Below are positions 42,208-50,065 of a DNA stretch of 64,000 bases, piece by piece. The stretch comes from Deltaproteobacteria bacterium. GTDB taxonomy: Bacteria > Desulfobacterota > DSM-4660 > Desulfatiglandales > HGW-15. The translations under genes and the position numbers were made by a program. The stretch covers positions 1-64,000 of the forward strand of contig JAGVAP010000115.1 in assembly GCA_020060215.1 (NCBI GenBank), given 5' to 3'. The notes beneath the pieces are model-generated. The model was given only the letters and a program-made list of their open reading frames with translations, did no database searches and was not told the DNA's origin. Each line of letters starts with the position of its first letter. The stretch's first letter is position 1.

Positions 42208-44248
42208 GGCCCACCTCCCTTTGAATGGTGCACATCAAAGACTTCATATCCGGGTACCCGAGGATGGGCTCCCGGCACTGCGCGTCGGTAAGGAGGTTCG
42301 CGTTTGCCTCACCCGGCCAGCCATGGGGAACGAATACCACCCCCTCCGCCACCGAAGGCGCCACCCGAACCTTCATCCGCACCTCCCCCCGACAGGTCTT
42401 CACCGCAGCGAGGTCTCCATCGGCCAGATCGAATCGCCCGGCGGTCTCCGGCCCGATCTCTGCGACCGGCTCGATGGACTGTTCCCGCAATGCGGCGACG
42501 TTTCGGTGCTGGCTGTGAGTGTAGAAATAGTCCCTGTGCCCGGTGGTGAGGATCAGGGGAAAGCGGCTCCTGGAACGAAGAGGACTCCTCTCCGGCTCCG
42601 TGTAGTCCGGCAGGGGATTGAAACCGACCTTTGCAAGGGCCTCGCTGTAGATCTCGATCTTCCCGGTCGGGGTCCTGAAAAGACCCTGTCTGATCTCGTA
42701 CTCTTTCCGGGCATAGAAATCCCCTTCCGGCTTTTCGTTCAACAGGTAGTCGAAAGAGAGGCCCGATCGGCCCAGCTCGAAGGAGACGAGCTCTTCCTCC
42801 GATCTCCATGGAAACGCTTCACCCATTCCCAGCCGACCGGCCAGATCCGTGTAGACCTTCCACTCCGAACGGCTCTCGTGGAGGGGTTCGATGCATTTCT
42901 TGCGGAGCATGAGATAGGGCAGCGCATGGCACACGTTGTAGGTGTAGGCCACGCCCCACTTCTCAAGGTGGGAGCATGCGGGCAGCACGTAATGGGCCTC
43001 GCGGGCGGTCTCGGTCATGAACATATCGTGGACGACGAGCAGGTCCAGCCTCCTGAAGGCCTCCCGAAAACCGTTGCTGTCCGGCATGGAGATGAGGGGA
43101 TTGCCTCCGACCACGTAGAAGGCCTTCAGCCGGGCCGGGATGCTCTCGGGCACCATGGTCACCACGCCATAGGGGCTCTTCCGGCCCCAGACCTCGTAGA
43201 ACAGGGGATATTGCTCCCCTCCGAGCGGAGTCCCCTCGACCTCCATGCCGACATCCCCGAACGCGGACCTGGGACTTACCACCCATCCCCCAGGCACGTT
43301 GATGTTTCCCGTGATCGTCTGCAGGATGGAAAAGGCCCGGCTGTTCTGGGTCCCGTTCGCCGTCTGATCCTGGGTGCAGGTCCCCTGGTAGATGGACCCG
43401 CCCCTCGTGGCGGCGAAGAGCCTGGCGAGCTTCCTGATCTCGCCTGCAGGGACCCACGTGATCTCCTGGGCCCACTCCGGCGTGTACCGGGCCACATGTT
43501 GGACGAGCCGATCGAACCCGATGGTGTGTGCGTCGATGAAGGGCTTGTCATAAAGCTCTTCCGAGATGATCACGTTCATCATGGCCAGGGCCATGGCCCC
43601 GTCCGTGCCAGGGCGGATCCTCAGATAGGTCTCGGCCCGCTCCGCCAGGGGTATCCGCCTGGGGTCGATCACGACCAGCCGCGCCCCCCTGGCCAGGTTT
43701 CTCTCCATGGCCAGCTTCAGGGGAAAGTCCGATGCATCCGGGTTGTGCCCCCAGAGGATGTAGAGTCTGGAGTCCAGCTCCTCGATCGGGTATTTGCCGA
43801 AGGTGATCTGGCGGGTGCGGATCCGCATGCGGTAACAGACGCTTTCCACGGAGAAGAAGTTGGGGGAGCCGAAGGCGGCCTTGAATCGCTGGGTCAGGCC
43901 CGCCATCTCCATGTTCTCCACCCCGACGGAACCGGTGAACACGCCGAGGATCTGCGGGCCATATTCGTGCTTGAGGCGGCCGAGCCTCTCTGCGATCTCA
44001 TCCAGGGCCTGACCCCAGGCGATCCGGCGGAAGCCTCCCCTGGTGCGCTTCAAGGGGTGCTTCAGCCGGTCCGGGCTGTAGATGTGCTCCAGCGCATGTT
44101 CCCCCTTCGGGCAGAGCTCGCCCCTGTTCAGAGGATGGGACTCGAGCCCCTCCACCTTTACCGCCCGCCCGTTCTCCACCGTGACCCTGCACCCGCAGCT
44201 GTGGTAACAAAGGGTGCAATCGGTCAGAATTTGTCTCGTCTCCCCCAT
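42089..44248 (-). CDS. Molybdopterin oxidoreductase, DMSO-reductase superfamily (sigma-54-controlled)
   Basis: The 719-aa product starts at ATG 44248 (AAGGAGG, 7 nt upstream) and has C11-x2-C14-x3-C18-x27-C46 (CTLCYHSC ... ELCPKGE) for a 4Fe-4S cluster, C138 in SVCYRMR as putative Mo/W ligand, LVVIDPRRIPLA, IRPGTDGAMALAMMNV, TGHRDYFYTHS and VPHGWPGEANANLLT. It is a clear paralogue of the 38741-40819 product, which ends at the place equivalent to MKSLMCTIQRE; here the frame runs on for about 40 residues over the next gene, so the original stop seems lost. A -24/-12 promoter is upstream and a sigma-54 activator gene follows on the upstream side. Substrate unknown. Confidence 0.88.
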   Translation of the reverse strand: MGETRQILTDCTLCYHSCGCRVTVENGRAVKVEGLESHPLNRGELCPKGEHALEHIYSPDRLKHPLKRTRGGFRRIAWGQALDEIAERLGRLKHEYGPQILGVFTGSVGVENMEMAGLTQRFKAAFGSPNFFSVESVCYRMRIRTRQITFGKYPIEELDSRLYILWGHNPDASDFPLKLAMERNLARGARLVVIDPRRIPLAERAETYLRIRPGTDGAMALAMMNVIISEELYDKPFIDAHTIGFDRLVQHVARYTPEWAQEITWVPAGEIRKLARLFAATRGGSIYQGTCTQDQTANGTQNSRAFSILQTITGNINVPGGWVVSPRSAFGDVGMEVEGTPLGGEQYPLFYEVWGRKSPYGVVTMVPESIPARLKAFYVVGGNPLISMPDSNGFREAFRRLDLLVVHDMFMTETAREAHYVLPACSHLEKWGVAYTYNVCHALPYLMLRKKCIEPLHESRSEWKVYTDLAGRLGMGEAFPWRSEEELVSFELGRSGLSFDYLLNEKPEGDFYARKEYEIRQGLFRTPTGKIEIYSEALAKVGFNPLPDYTEPERSPLRSRSRFPLILTTGHRDYFYTHSQHRNVAALREQSIEPVAEIGPETAGRFDLADGDLAAVKTCRGEVRMKVRVAPSVAEGVVFVPHGWPGEANANLLTDAQCREPILGYPDMKSLMCTIQREVGHENDKRDLGCVSGGRLPPSPEHVPSVPGLAGRIHTDRFG

Positions 44249-44326
44249 CCGGCTTCCTCCTTGATGATCCCTTCGGTCCTTGGGCTGACCGCTGATAGCT
44301 GATGGCTGATTCCTGTGATGCTTAAG

Positions 44327-44342
44327 GGCAACAATCATGCCT
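44327..44342 (-). promoter_or_regulatory. Sigma-54 (-24/-12) promoter of the oxidoreductase gene
   Basis: On the minus strand the sequence AGGCATG-ATTG-TTGCC matches the consensus TGGCACG-N4-TTGCW, with GG and GC exactly 10 bp apart. The start would be near 44316, giving a leader of about 70 nt before ATG 44248. The adjacent gene encodes a sigma-54 activator. Confidence 0.75.
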
Positions 44343-44566
44343 GCGATGCCGTGCGAGGAATAATCATCAAAACACAAATACTTGGAGGACAGACACGGGA
44401 GAGGGGGAAGAGCGGTGGAAAAGATTGGGGCTCAGAAAATGATCAAAACGACAACTGATCTGTTATCAGAATGATTCTTCTGCCACGGCGGAGCAGCACC
44501 ACCATTGCTTCCGTTTCATCAAACGGGGCGCAGGAGCGTCGTCGCGGAGGTCTTGAACGCATTGAA

Positions 44567-44602
44567 GTCCCCCCTTTTATAGAGGGGGATTCAGGGGGAT
44601 TT
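44567..44602. repeat. TCCCCC...GGGGGA hairpin repeat
   Basis: TCCCCCCTTTTATAGAGGGGGA folds as a hairpin and is followed by TTCAGGGGGATTTT. It belongs to the widespread C-run/G-run intergenic element also seen at 15356. Confidence 0.55.
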
Positions 44603-44706
44603 TCTCAAGGACAGGTGGGCGGATCGGAAGGGATCAGTTTGATAGCGACGGCTGCTTCTCCACATCATCATCTTCTCTTTGACGACTGCAGCCTCGCGCG
44701 CACGAG

Positions 44707-46776
44707 TCATCGCATGCCCAGCTGCTTCAGGAGCCGGGAGAAGTTGGACCGGGGAAGCCCCAGCATCTCCGCGGCCTTGGATTTCTTGCCGCCCGCAAGG
44801 GACAGGACATGGGCGACCGTCTCCTTCTTGAACTCCTCGACCGCCGCGCTCAGGGGTTTCACCTCGCGGGTTGCCGAAGGCTCCTCATGAAGTTCCCGGG
44901 GGAGATCCTTTACCGCGACCACATCGTTTCTCACGACGATCATCAGCCGCTCGATGATGTTCTCGAGCTCCCGGATATTCCCGGGCCACGAGTACTTCAT
45001 GAAAACTTCCATCACACCCTGATCCAGCTTTGCCCTGGTCGTCCGCAGGTAGCCATATTTCCTGAGGAAGAATTCGACCAGCTCCGGCATGTCCTGCCTC
45101 CTCTCTCTCAGGGGCGGCAGGTGGATCGGGAAGACATTCAGGCGATAGTACAGATCGGAGCGGAAGCCCTTGTCCTCGATCTTCCTCTTCAGGTCCTTGT
45201 TGGTGGCGGCGATCACCCGCACGTCCACCTTGACGGGCGACTTGGCGCCGAGCGGCTGCACCTCCTGCTCCTGCAGGACCCTCAGGAGCTTGGTCTGGGT
45301 CCTCATGGAAAGGTCGCCGATCTCGTCCAGGAAGATGGTGCCGTTCTGGGCCAGCTGAAACATGCCGATCCGCCGCTCATGGGCCCCGGTGAAGGCCCCC
45401 TTTTCGTGCCCGAACAGCTCGCTCTCGAGGAGATCGTCCGGTATGGCGGCGCAGTTGACCTTGATGATCGGGCGGTCCCTTCTCGGGCCCGCCTCATGAA
45501 CGGCATTGGCGATGAGCTCCTTCCCCGTGCCGGTCTCGCCGTAGAGGATCACGGTTGCAGAGGTGGGGGCGACCTTGCGCACCAGGTCCATCACCTCGTT
45601 CATGGCAGGGCTCTTGCCTGCGATGAATTTCCGCCGCAGGCCCGCCTTCATCTTTTCCCTGAGGCAGACGTTCTCCTCTTCCAGACGATTCTTTCGGTCG
45701 AGGACCACCTGAAAGGTGAGTGCATTTTCCAGCGCAAGGGAGGCCTGTTTCGCAAAGGCCGAGAAGAACCGGACCTGATCTTCTCCGAAGAAGCCGGGCC
45801 TGGCGGAGTAGATCGCGAGGACGGCCAACAGCCGTTCTCTGGAGCGGAGGGGCGCAAGGAGACCGGACTGGACCCCGCTCTCTCCGAGGTATTGCAGGAG
45901 AGGGTCCCACTGTTCGATGGAGCGAGGCTCAGGGAGGGGGTCGGTCCTCGCGGAGAACCGCCCCTGCATCTCGCTGTCGAATGGACCTGCGGCCACGTCC
46001 TTGTACCGATCGCCCAACCCTTCCTGAAAAACGGCCGCGGCCTTTCCCCGGACATGCAGATGAAGGGCGCATGGATGCCCGAGCCCCCGGACCATGGAGA
46101 GGATCTGCCTCGTGACCGGTTCGGTTCGAAGACTCTTGCCCAGCAGTTTGGACATCTCGAAGAGCGTGGAGAGCTCGGATGTGCGCTCCTCGACCTTGGC
46201 CTCGAGGGCCTGGTTGAAGCGCTCCTTCTCTTCATAGAGCCGGGCGTTCTCTATGGCCAGGCTGATGTGCCCCGCGAAAAGCGCCAGGGTATCGATGTCT
46301 TCAGGCAGGATGGGCTTTCTGCTGTAGAACTTGTCCCCGGTCAAGACGCCGAGCACCGCGCTGCGGCCGAGCAGGGGCACGACACAGTATTCCTGGGTGT
46401 CCGTGATCTGCAGGAATTTCCTGCAGACCCGCTCATCGTTGCGGGCGTCCTGCACGTAGAGCGGTTTGCCCTCTTGAACGCATAGGACCTCGACCGCGGT
46501 CTCGTCCATCCTGAAGCCGACAGACTCCTTGATCCTGGATGCCTGGTCGGGTTTGACCCGGTCGAGAAAGGCCACACACCGCAGGAAATCCCCCTCGACC
46601 AGGTAGATCAGCCCCCTCTCGAAATTGACTCCGATGACCGCCTTTTCCACGAGGATCTGGAGAAGGCGGTCGAGTTCCATGGTGGAGTGGATCTCCTTGT
46701 TCATCTCCGCCAGGGTGCTGAGCTCCCGCAATCTGTCCTGTACGAACTGCGGGTCGTTGCCTTGGACAGGGTCCAC
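44707..46776 (-). CDS. Sigma-54-dependent transcriptional activator (GAF-GAF-AAA+-Fis HTH)
   Basis: The 689-aa product has two GAF-like sensor domains (about 25-180 and 205-360), coiled-coil linkers, a central AAA+ domain with Walker A GETGTGKE, the sigma-54 contact loop GAFTGA, Walker B IFLDEIGDL and arginine finger region, and a C-terminal Fis-type HTH (GGKKSKAAEMLGLPRSNFSRLLKQLG). It activates RNA polymerase with sigma-54 when the GAF domains sense a small molecule or redox state. GTG 46776 follows GGAGG at 5 nt. The only -24/-12 promoter I see nearby is that of the oxidoreductase at 42089-44248. Confidence 0.93.
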   Translation of the reverse strand: MDPVQGNDPQFVQDRLRELSTLAEMNKEIHSTMELDRLLQILVEKAVIGVNFERGLIYLVEGDFLRCVAFLDRVKPDQASRIKESVGFRMDETAVEVLCVQEGKPLYVQDARNDERVCRKFLQITDTQEYCVVPLLGRSAVLGVLTGDKFYSRKPILPEDIDTLALFAGHISLAIENARLYEEKERFNQALEAKVEERTSELSTLFEMSKLLGKSLRTEPVTRQILSMVRGLGHPCALHLHVRGKAAAVFQEGLGDRYKDVAAGPFDSEMQGRFSARTDPLPEPRSIEQWDPLLQYLGESGVQSGLLAPLRSRERLLAVLAIYSARPGFFGEDQVRFFSAFAKQASLALENALTFQVVLDRKNRLEEENVCLREKMKAGLRRKFIAGKSPAMNEVMDLVRKVAPTSATVILYGETGTGKELIANAVHEAGPRRDRPIIKVNCAAIPDDLLESELFGHEKGAFTGAHERRIGMFQLAQNGTIFLDEIGDLSMRTQTKLLRVLQEQEVQPLGAKSPVKVDVRVIAATNKDLKRKIEDKGFRSDLYYRLNVFPIHLPPLRERRQDMPELVEFFLRKYGYLRTTRAKLDQGVMEVFMKYSWPGNIRELENIIERLMIVVRNDVVAVKDLPRELHEEPSATREVKPLSAAVEEFKKETVAHVLSLAGGKKSKAAEMLGLPRSNFSRLLKQLGMR

Positions 46777-47593
46777 ACGCTCCTCCGATCTATCATCGTA
46801 CTTCCAAGATCATACACAGAATCGCTTTTTCCAACCAGATGAATCTTGTGCCCCGGCCTTGCAGAGCAAGTGGTTTCGCGGTCTCGCAAAAGGATGACGG
46901 AAAGCGGGCGTTTCCGATTCCTTACGGGTACGTCAAGTTTTGTTCCCGCAAAAAGTCGCGTTCACCCTTCGACAGGCTCAGGGTGAACGGCGTAACTCAT
47001 CGATACTCCGTTCGTGCTGAGCTTGTCGAAGCATGAACGCACCGGCTGCTCGGGACTTTCTACAGGGAGGACAAGTTCGGGTCGCGCCCACAGGAAATAT
47101 CTTGGATCTTGCCTGTAAAGGCTTTGTGTCTCAGGATAGGGAGACCAGCAATGCAGTACCTGACACTTCTTTGCTCTCATGCTTTTTCCTTGAAATATCA
47201 CGTGACGAGCCTTAAAACAGGATCCCATACGTAAACGATCCCTCCCGCAACGCAGGACGGATCGAACCAACGTACCTCATCGTTTGCAGGAAAAGATTCT
47301 CTTTCGGTCTTCCGTTGTTGATCCTTGGTCTTCGGCATTACCGACCGAGTTTTGCCACGCCCTTTCGGTATCCGGAGGATACTCATGGCGTCAACAAGAG
47401 GAGCGATCCGGACCTCCCCAAAGCAAGCCCATGCCCGGCGGGCGCACATCCGTCTCCGGCCGCGGTTCTTTTGGGGTACCTTTGTTCCTCCATGCACATG
47501 AAATCCCTGGAGTGGTATTCCGGACCCGCGGCTTTCAATGGCTCACCTGGGACATGGATTTTGTCGGGATACTTGGGTGAAAAAAGGGAACTC
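46777..47593. other. Intergenic region at the left edge of the cassette array
   Basis: About 820 bp. It holds the inverted repeat at 46961-47035. Several overlapping open frames of 60-100 codons on both strands between 47190 and 47580 show no recognisable protein or strong ribosome site. It may contain the decayed first cassette or the lost attI/intI side, but I could not find an integrase fragment or an attC. Confidence 0.45.
46961..47035. repeat. TTCGACAGGCTCAGGGTGAAC inverted repeat
   Basis: Left half TTCACCCTTCGACAGGCTCA with its own GGTGAACGG, right half CCGTTCGTGCTGAGC then TTGTCGAAGCATGAAC; the halves are inverted copies around about 20 bp. This is a widely dispersed bacterial palindromic repeat (GAGCxTGTCGAAG type). 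Confidence 0.75.
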
Positions 47594-47812
47594 ATGATAG
47601 GCCGCAGGAAAATATCGGAATATTTTATATTGGACCCTGACCACAGCGAATCCGAAGACCGGTGGCTGACCATGGGCGTCTCAAACACAGGGAGGTTGGT
47701 AGTTGTCAGTCATACCTTTCGGCGTGAGACCGAAGATGCCGCTACGATCCGGATCATCTCCGTCCGTAAGGCATCCAAACGTGAATCGCAAGCATATGGT
47801 GAAAAGGCATGA
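47594..47812 (+). pseudogene. brnT: brnT toxin remnant (N-terminal half missing)
   Basis: BrnT is the RelE-fold ribonuclease toxin of BrnTA modules. From ATG 47594 the frame encodes the C-terminal half of the family: FILDPDHSESEDRWLTMG, GRLVVVSHTF, IRIISVRKASKRE. The N-terminal half, normally (F)EWDxxKxxxNxxKHGVSFEEA, is not found in any frame upstream. Its stop overlaps the antitoxin start as ATGA (47809-47812), the usual toxin-antitoxin coupling. So the toxin is truncated. Confidence 0.7.
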
Positions 47813-48010
47813 GAAAAGAATACGATTTTTCCAAAGGCGAGCGTGGAAAGTTCTTTCGCCCGGATGCGAAGCTGAACATTCCGGTCTATTCTGGATGAGG
47901 AAGTCTCCGCGTTCGTGGATAAGATCGCGGCCGCCAAAGGCATGGATCGATCGTCGGTAGTCAACGAACTTCTCCGTGGCGAAATGGAGGACAATCAAGC
48001 GGTGAAATAA
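47809..48010 (+). pseudogene. brnA: brnA antitoxin gene with single-base frameshift
   Basis: ATG 47809 opens MRKEYDFSKGERGKFFRPDA, the N-terminus of a BrnA/CopG-type antitoxin, but at 47889-47890 an additional T gives a TGA at 47896. Removing one T restores LDEEVSAFVDKIAAAKG and RSSVVNELLRGEMED down to TAA at 48008-48010, 7 bp before an attC site. The change lies in a TT pair, so a sequencing error is possible; if real, the antitoxin is dead beside a truncated toxin. Confidence 0.7.
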
Positions 48011-48017
48011 TGGAACC

Positions 48018-48082
48018 AGCGAACAAGCGGTTTCACTGGATCGGCCATAAGACCGGCCGTCCAGGAACCGCACCCGTTAAGA
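48018..48082 (+). repeat. attC site 1
   Basis: Left end AGCGAAC, right end GTTAAGA, 65 bp. Arms GCGGTT (48027) with AACCGC (48066), then CTGG-A with T-CCAG, and CGGCC (48042) with GGCCG (48055); T48041 remains unpaired as extrahelical base. Nearly the same site recurs at 50935. Confidence 0.75.
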
Positions 48083-48134
48083 AGGGGAAAGCATGATCAA
48101 TTCCCGTATTGCTCTTTGAGGGACGAGGCAAGCC

Positions 48135-48695
48135 ATGTCTCTGATAGGGAAATGGACGGATCTGATCTACAGGGCAGCGACCGGAAGTTGGAAGGCGAAG
48201 GTTCTTCTTGCTCCAGTCGTGGGCGGCTCCTTCGGTGCGTTGATTGTCGTCCTTTACCTGCTGTCCCGTGTAGTCGACCGGTGGTTAGGTCTTCCAATGG
48301 TTTTCATCTACCCAGGGAGCTTGGTCATAGGGGTTCTTCTAATTGCAGCTGGCCTTGCAATCTACTGCTTTTCGGCCGCTCAATTCTTCGGAGTTCGAGG
48401 CACCCCGCTTCCTGTCATCCCACCACCCAAACTCGTCACAACCGGCTTGTACCGGTTCAGCCGCAACCCCATGATGACCGGACTTTTCATTCTGTTCTTC
48501 GGCATCGGTATCGCTACAGGTTCTTTATCCCTCGTATTCGTCTTTACTCCCCTATTCATCGCAATCAATGTGTGGGAATTGAAAAGGGTCGAAGAACCTG
48601 AACTAGAAAGACGCCTCGGAGAAGCCTATAAGGAATATAAGAAGCAGGTGCCTATGTTTTTTCCATACCTCATTAAGAAAACCGAAAGGATCTGA
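48135..48695 (+). CDS. Cassette gene: ICMT/PEMT-family membrane methyltransferase
   Basis: The 186-aa product has four to five membrane segments (about 25-50, 60-90, 115-150) and the family motif TGLYRFSRNPMMTG followed by KRVEEPELERRLGEAYKEYKKQVPMF, i.e. a SAM-dependent isoprenylcysteine carboxyl methyltransferase/PEMT-like enzyme of the inner membrane. It has normal family length, unlike the extended relative at 1553. It is the second cassette: attC 1 ends 52 bp before it and attC 2 starts 47 bp behind it. Substrate unknown; such genes are frequent in integron cassettes as far as I know. Confidence 0.82.
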   Translation: MSLIGKWTDLIYRAATGSWKAKVLLAPVVGGSFGALIVVLYLLSRVVDRWLGLPMVFIYPGSLVIGVLLIAAGLAIYCFSAAQFFGVRGTPLPVIPPPKLVTTGLYRFSRNPMMTGLFILFFGIGIATGSLSLVFVFTPLFIAINVWELKRVEEPELERRLGEAYKEYKKQVPMFFPYLIKKTERI

Positions 48696-48742
48696 TAATT
48701 AGAGAGGTATAAAAATTAGAAAGTCTCTTCGATGGATAGATT

Positions 48743-48810
48743 TCATAACAAGGGCATACAGCGGAGTCGGCAAGAAACGTCGCTTGCCTCCCTGATGCCC
48801 GCCGTTCGGT
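48743..48810 (+). repeat. attC site 2
   Basis: Left end TCATAAC, right end GTTCGGT, 68 bp. GGGCAT (48752) pairs with ATGCCC (48795), CAG (48759) with CTG (48792) with A48758 unpaired, GGAG with CTCC, and GGCAAG (48769) with CTTGCC (48783). The unpaired base between two helices is the attC hallmark. Confidence 0.8.
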
Positions 48811-48858
48811 TGCATATCAATGCTATCCCACAATCACACTGAAGGGTGGGTTCCTGCC

Positions 48859-49230
48859 ATGAGCCAATCTGCACTCTATATAGCCTCTGCGTTACTTGGG
48901 TTTTGGGGTATTTCGCATCTGTTTGCCACAAAGGGAGCGGTTGCAGGCTTCGGTGACCTCACTGCTGATAACAGGCGAATCATCGTTATGGAGTGGATCT
49001 CCGAGGGGGTGGCACTCATCTCAACGGCCACATTCGTTGCCGCTGTAACCGCCGTTGAGCCTGGAGCGGCTATTTCATCGGTTGTCTATGCAGTGGCAGT
49101 AGGAACACTGATCGTGTTTGCGGGCGTTTCCTTGTTCACGGGTTTCAGGGTGGCGTTCCTGCCCTTCAGGCTTTGCCCTTTCATTTTTGCTGTTTCGGCG
49201 GCACTGATCGCTTGGGGCGCATGGCGTTAA
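48859..49230 (+). CDS. Cassette gene: small four-helix membrane protein
   Basis: The 123-aa product from ATG 48859 (GGGTGGGTTCCTGCC upstream) has four hydrophobic segments: ALYIASALLGFWGISHLF, WISEGVALISTATFVAAVTAV, SVVYAVAVGTLIVFAGVSL and FRLCPFIFAVSAALIAWGAWR. An in-frame ATG 48820 could add 13 polar residues. The topology suits a small integral membrane protein of unknown role. It sits between attC 2 and attC 3. Confidence 0.7.
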   Translation: MSQSALYIASALLGFWGISHLFATKGAVAGFGDLTADNRRIIVMEWISEGVALISTATFVAAVTAVEPGAAISSVVYAVAVGTLIVFAGVSLFTGFRVAFLPFRLCPFIFAVSAALIAWGAWR

Positions 49231-49249
49231 CATTAGTGCTATGCAGAGC

Positions 49250-49296
49250 ACCGAACAACAGGCTCAACCAGACCGCGAATGAGCCTGCGGTTGTAC
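49250..49296 (+). repeat. attC site 3 (short, weaker)
   Basis: Left end ACCGAAC, right end GTTGTAC. CAGGCTCA pairs with TGAGCCTG around ACCAGACCGCGAA. At 47 bp it is shorter than usual attC sites, but it lies 20 bp behind a stop codon in the right place and orientation. Confidence 0.5.
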
Positions 49297-49356
49297 GAAT
49301 GAGGCCCATGGGGTTGGCAGGGTCAAAATGAAGATAAAGAGGTTCATGGATTAGGT

Positions 49357-49656
49357 ATGGGAAAGAAAAAGAAAGAAGAGATTTTCGCGCTCTGCGTTGA
49401 AAACAAGGACTCGGAGGATCTCGAGAAGCGGAAGATCTACAGAGTCATTCCGGACGAGGAAGCCGCAAAAGAAGGGTATCTGAGAGTAGTGGATGAGTCC
49501 GGTGAGGACTACCTTTACCCCGAGTCCTATTTTGTCATTGTGCAGCTTCCAATCAGATTCGAATGGGATGAGAAGAAGCACTCCGTGAACAAGAGGAAAC
49601 ATCGAGTCTCTTTTACGGAGGCGCAGACGGCATTTGCCGACGAAAACGGCATATGA
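49357..49656 (+). CDS. Small protein fused in frame to the N-terminal part of BrnT
   Basis: The 99-aa frame begins MGKKKKEEIFALCVENKDSE and continues KIYRVIPDEEAAKEGYLRVVDESGEDYLYP, resembling short stand-alone proteins of unknown function (…YRVIPDxEAxxxGYIRVxDESGEDYxY) that I recall from many genomes. After VIVQLP it passes directly into a BrnT N-terminus, IRFEWDEKKHSVNKRKHRVSFTEAQTAFADENG, and stops at TGA 49654-49656. The normal C-terminal end of the first protein and the normal BrnT start seem to have been lost by a deletion that joined them. Whether the fusion is made or functional is unknown. Confidence 0.55.
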   Translation: MGKKKKEEIFALCVENKDSEDLEKRKIYRVIPDEEAAKEGYLRVVDESGEDYLYPESYFVIVQLPIRFEWDEKKHSVNKRKHRVSFTEAQTAFADENGI

Positions 49657-49837
49657 TCGACGATCCTGACCACTCCGAAGATGAAGAAAGATTTATCCTT
49701 CTTGGCTTGAGCGCCAATCTCCGCCTGCTTGTTGTATCTCATACCTATAGCGAGGCCGACCTGACCATAAGGATCATCTCTGCACGTAAAGCAAAAAGCT
49801 CCGATCCGACACGGAGCAATATTGGAAAAGGTGGTAA
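49540..49837 (+). pseudogene. brnT: brnT toxin gene with two single-base frameshifts
   Basis: The segment encodes a full BrnT when read across frames: FEWDEKKHSVNKRKHRVSFTEA, then with one base added near 49652 MIDDPDHSEDEERFILLG and RLLVVSHTYSEADLTIRIISARKA, then with one A added to the A5 run at 49793-49797 a normal C-terminus ending EQYWKRW and TAA at 49835-49837, two bases before brnA. The second ORF can also start at ATG 49653, overlapping the stop as ATGA. Two deletions, one in a homopolymer, could be sequencing errors; otherwise the toxin is inactivated. Confidence 0.65.
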
Positions 49838-49839
49838 TC

Positions 49840-50058
49840 ATGAGGAAGGAGTATGGTTTTTCAAAAGGCAGGAAGAATCCTTATGCGAGTCTTCTGAAGA
49901 AACAGGTCACTATAAGGCTCGATGAGGAAACCATCAAATACTTTAAGCAGCTCGCCGCGGACGCCGGTATACCCTATCAGACCCTAATCAATCTTTACCT
50001 GCGTGATTGTGCTGCGTCGGGCCGGAAGCTTCCAATCGAATGGAAGGAAGCCTCTTAA
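49840..50058 (+). CDS. brnA: BrnA-type antitoxin
   Basis: The 72-aa product from ATG 49840 opens MRKEYGFSKGRKNPYASLLKK, then a ribbon-helix-helix pattern QVTIRLDEETIKYFKQLA and GIPYQTLINLYLRDC, and ends near KLPIEWKEAS. It would bind the BrnT toxin and repress the promoter. The reading frame is intact although its toxin gene is broken. It lies 2 bp behind the restored brnT stop and 7 bp before attC site 4, the normal position in a cassette. ATG 49822 is a possible but less likely start. Confidence 0.75.
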   Translation: MRKEYGFSKGRKNPYASLLKKQVTIRLDEETIKYFKQLAADAGIPYQTLINLYLRDCAASGRKLPIEWKEAS

Positions 50059-50065
50059 AATTCTC

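Larger units (their letters stand above)
44249..44706. other. Intergenic region between oxidoreductase and sigma-54 activator genes
   Basis: 458 bp holding the sigma-54 promoter (44327-44342), a CTGACCGCTGATAGCTGATGG stretch at 44286-44306 that is a further dispersed repeat type, and the hairpin repeat at 44567-44602. No gene seen. Confidence 0.5.

Noticed and set aside
42143..44302. 719-codon plus-strand open frame opposite the second oxidoreductase gene
   Set aside because: It is antisense to a protein with clear motifs; long antisense frames are expected in GC-rich genes, and composition (Arg, Gly, His, Pro) is non-protein-like.
47198..47497. Minus-strand open frame in the left flank of the cassette array
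   Set aside because: Opposite orientation to the cassettes, no recognised family and no good start; could be a real orphan gene but I cannot support it.
47896..47898. TGA inside brnA considered as selenocysteine
   Set aside because: The genome appears to read UGA as Sec in grdA, but here a one-base shift restores the family sequence, so a frameshift explains it better. The same holds for TGA 30189 in the PAP2 remnant.
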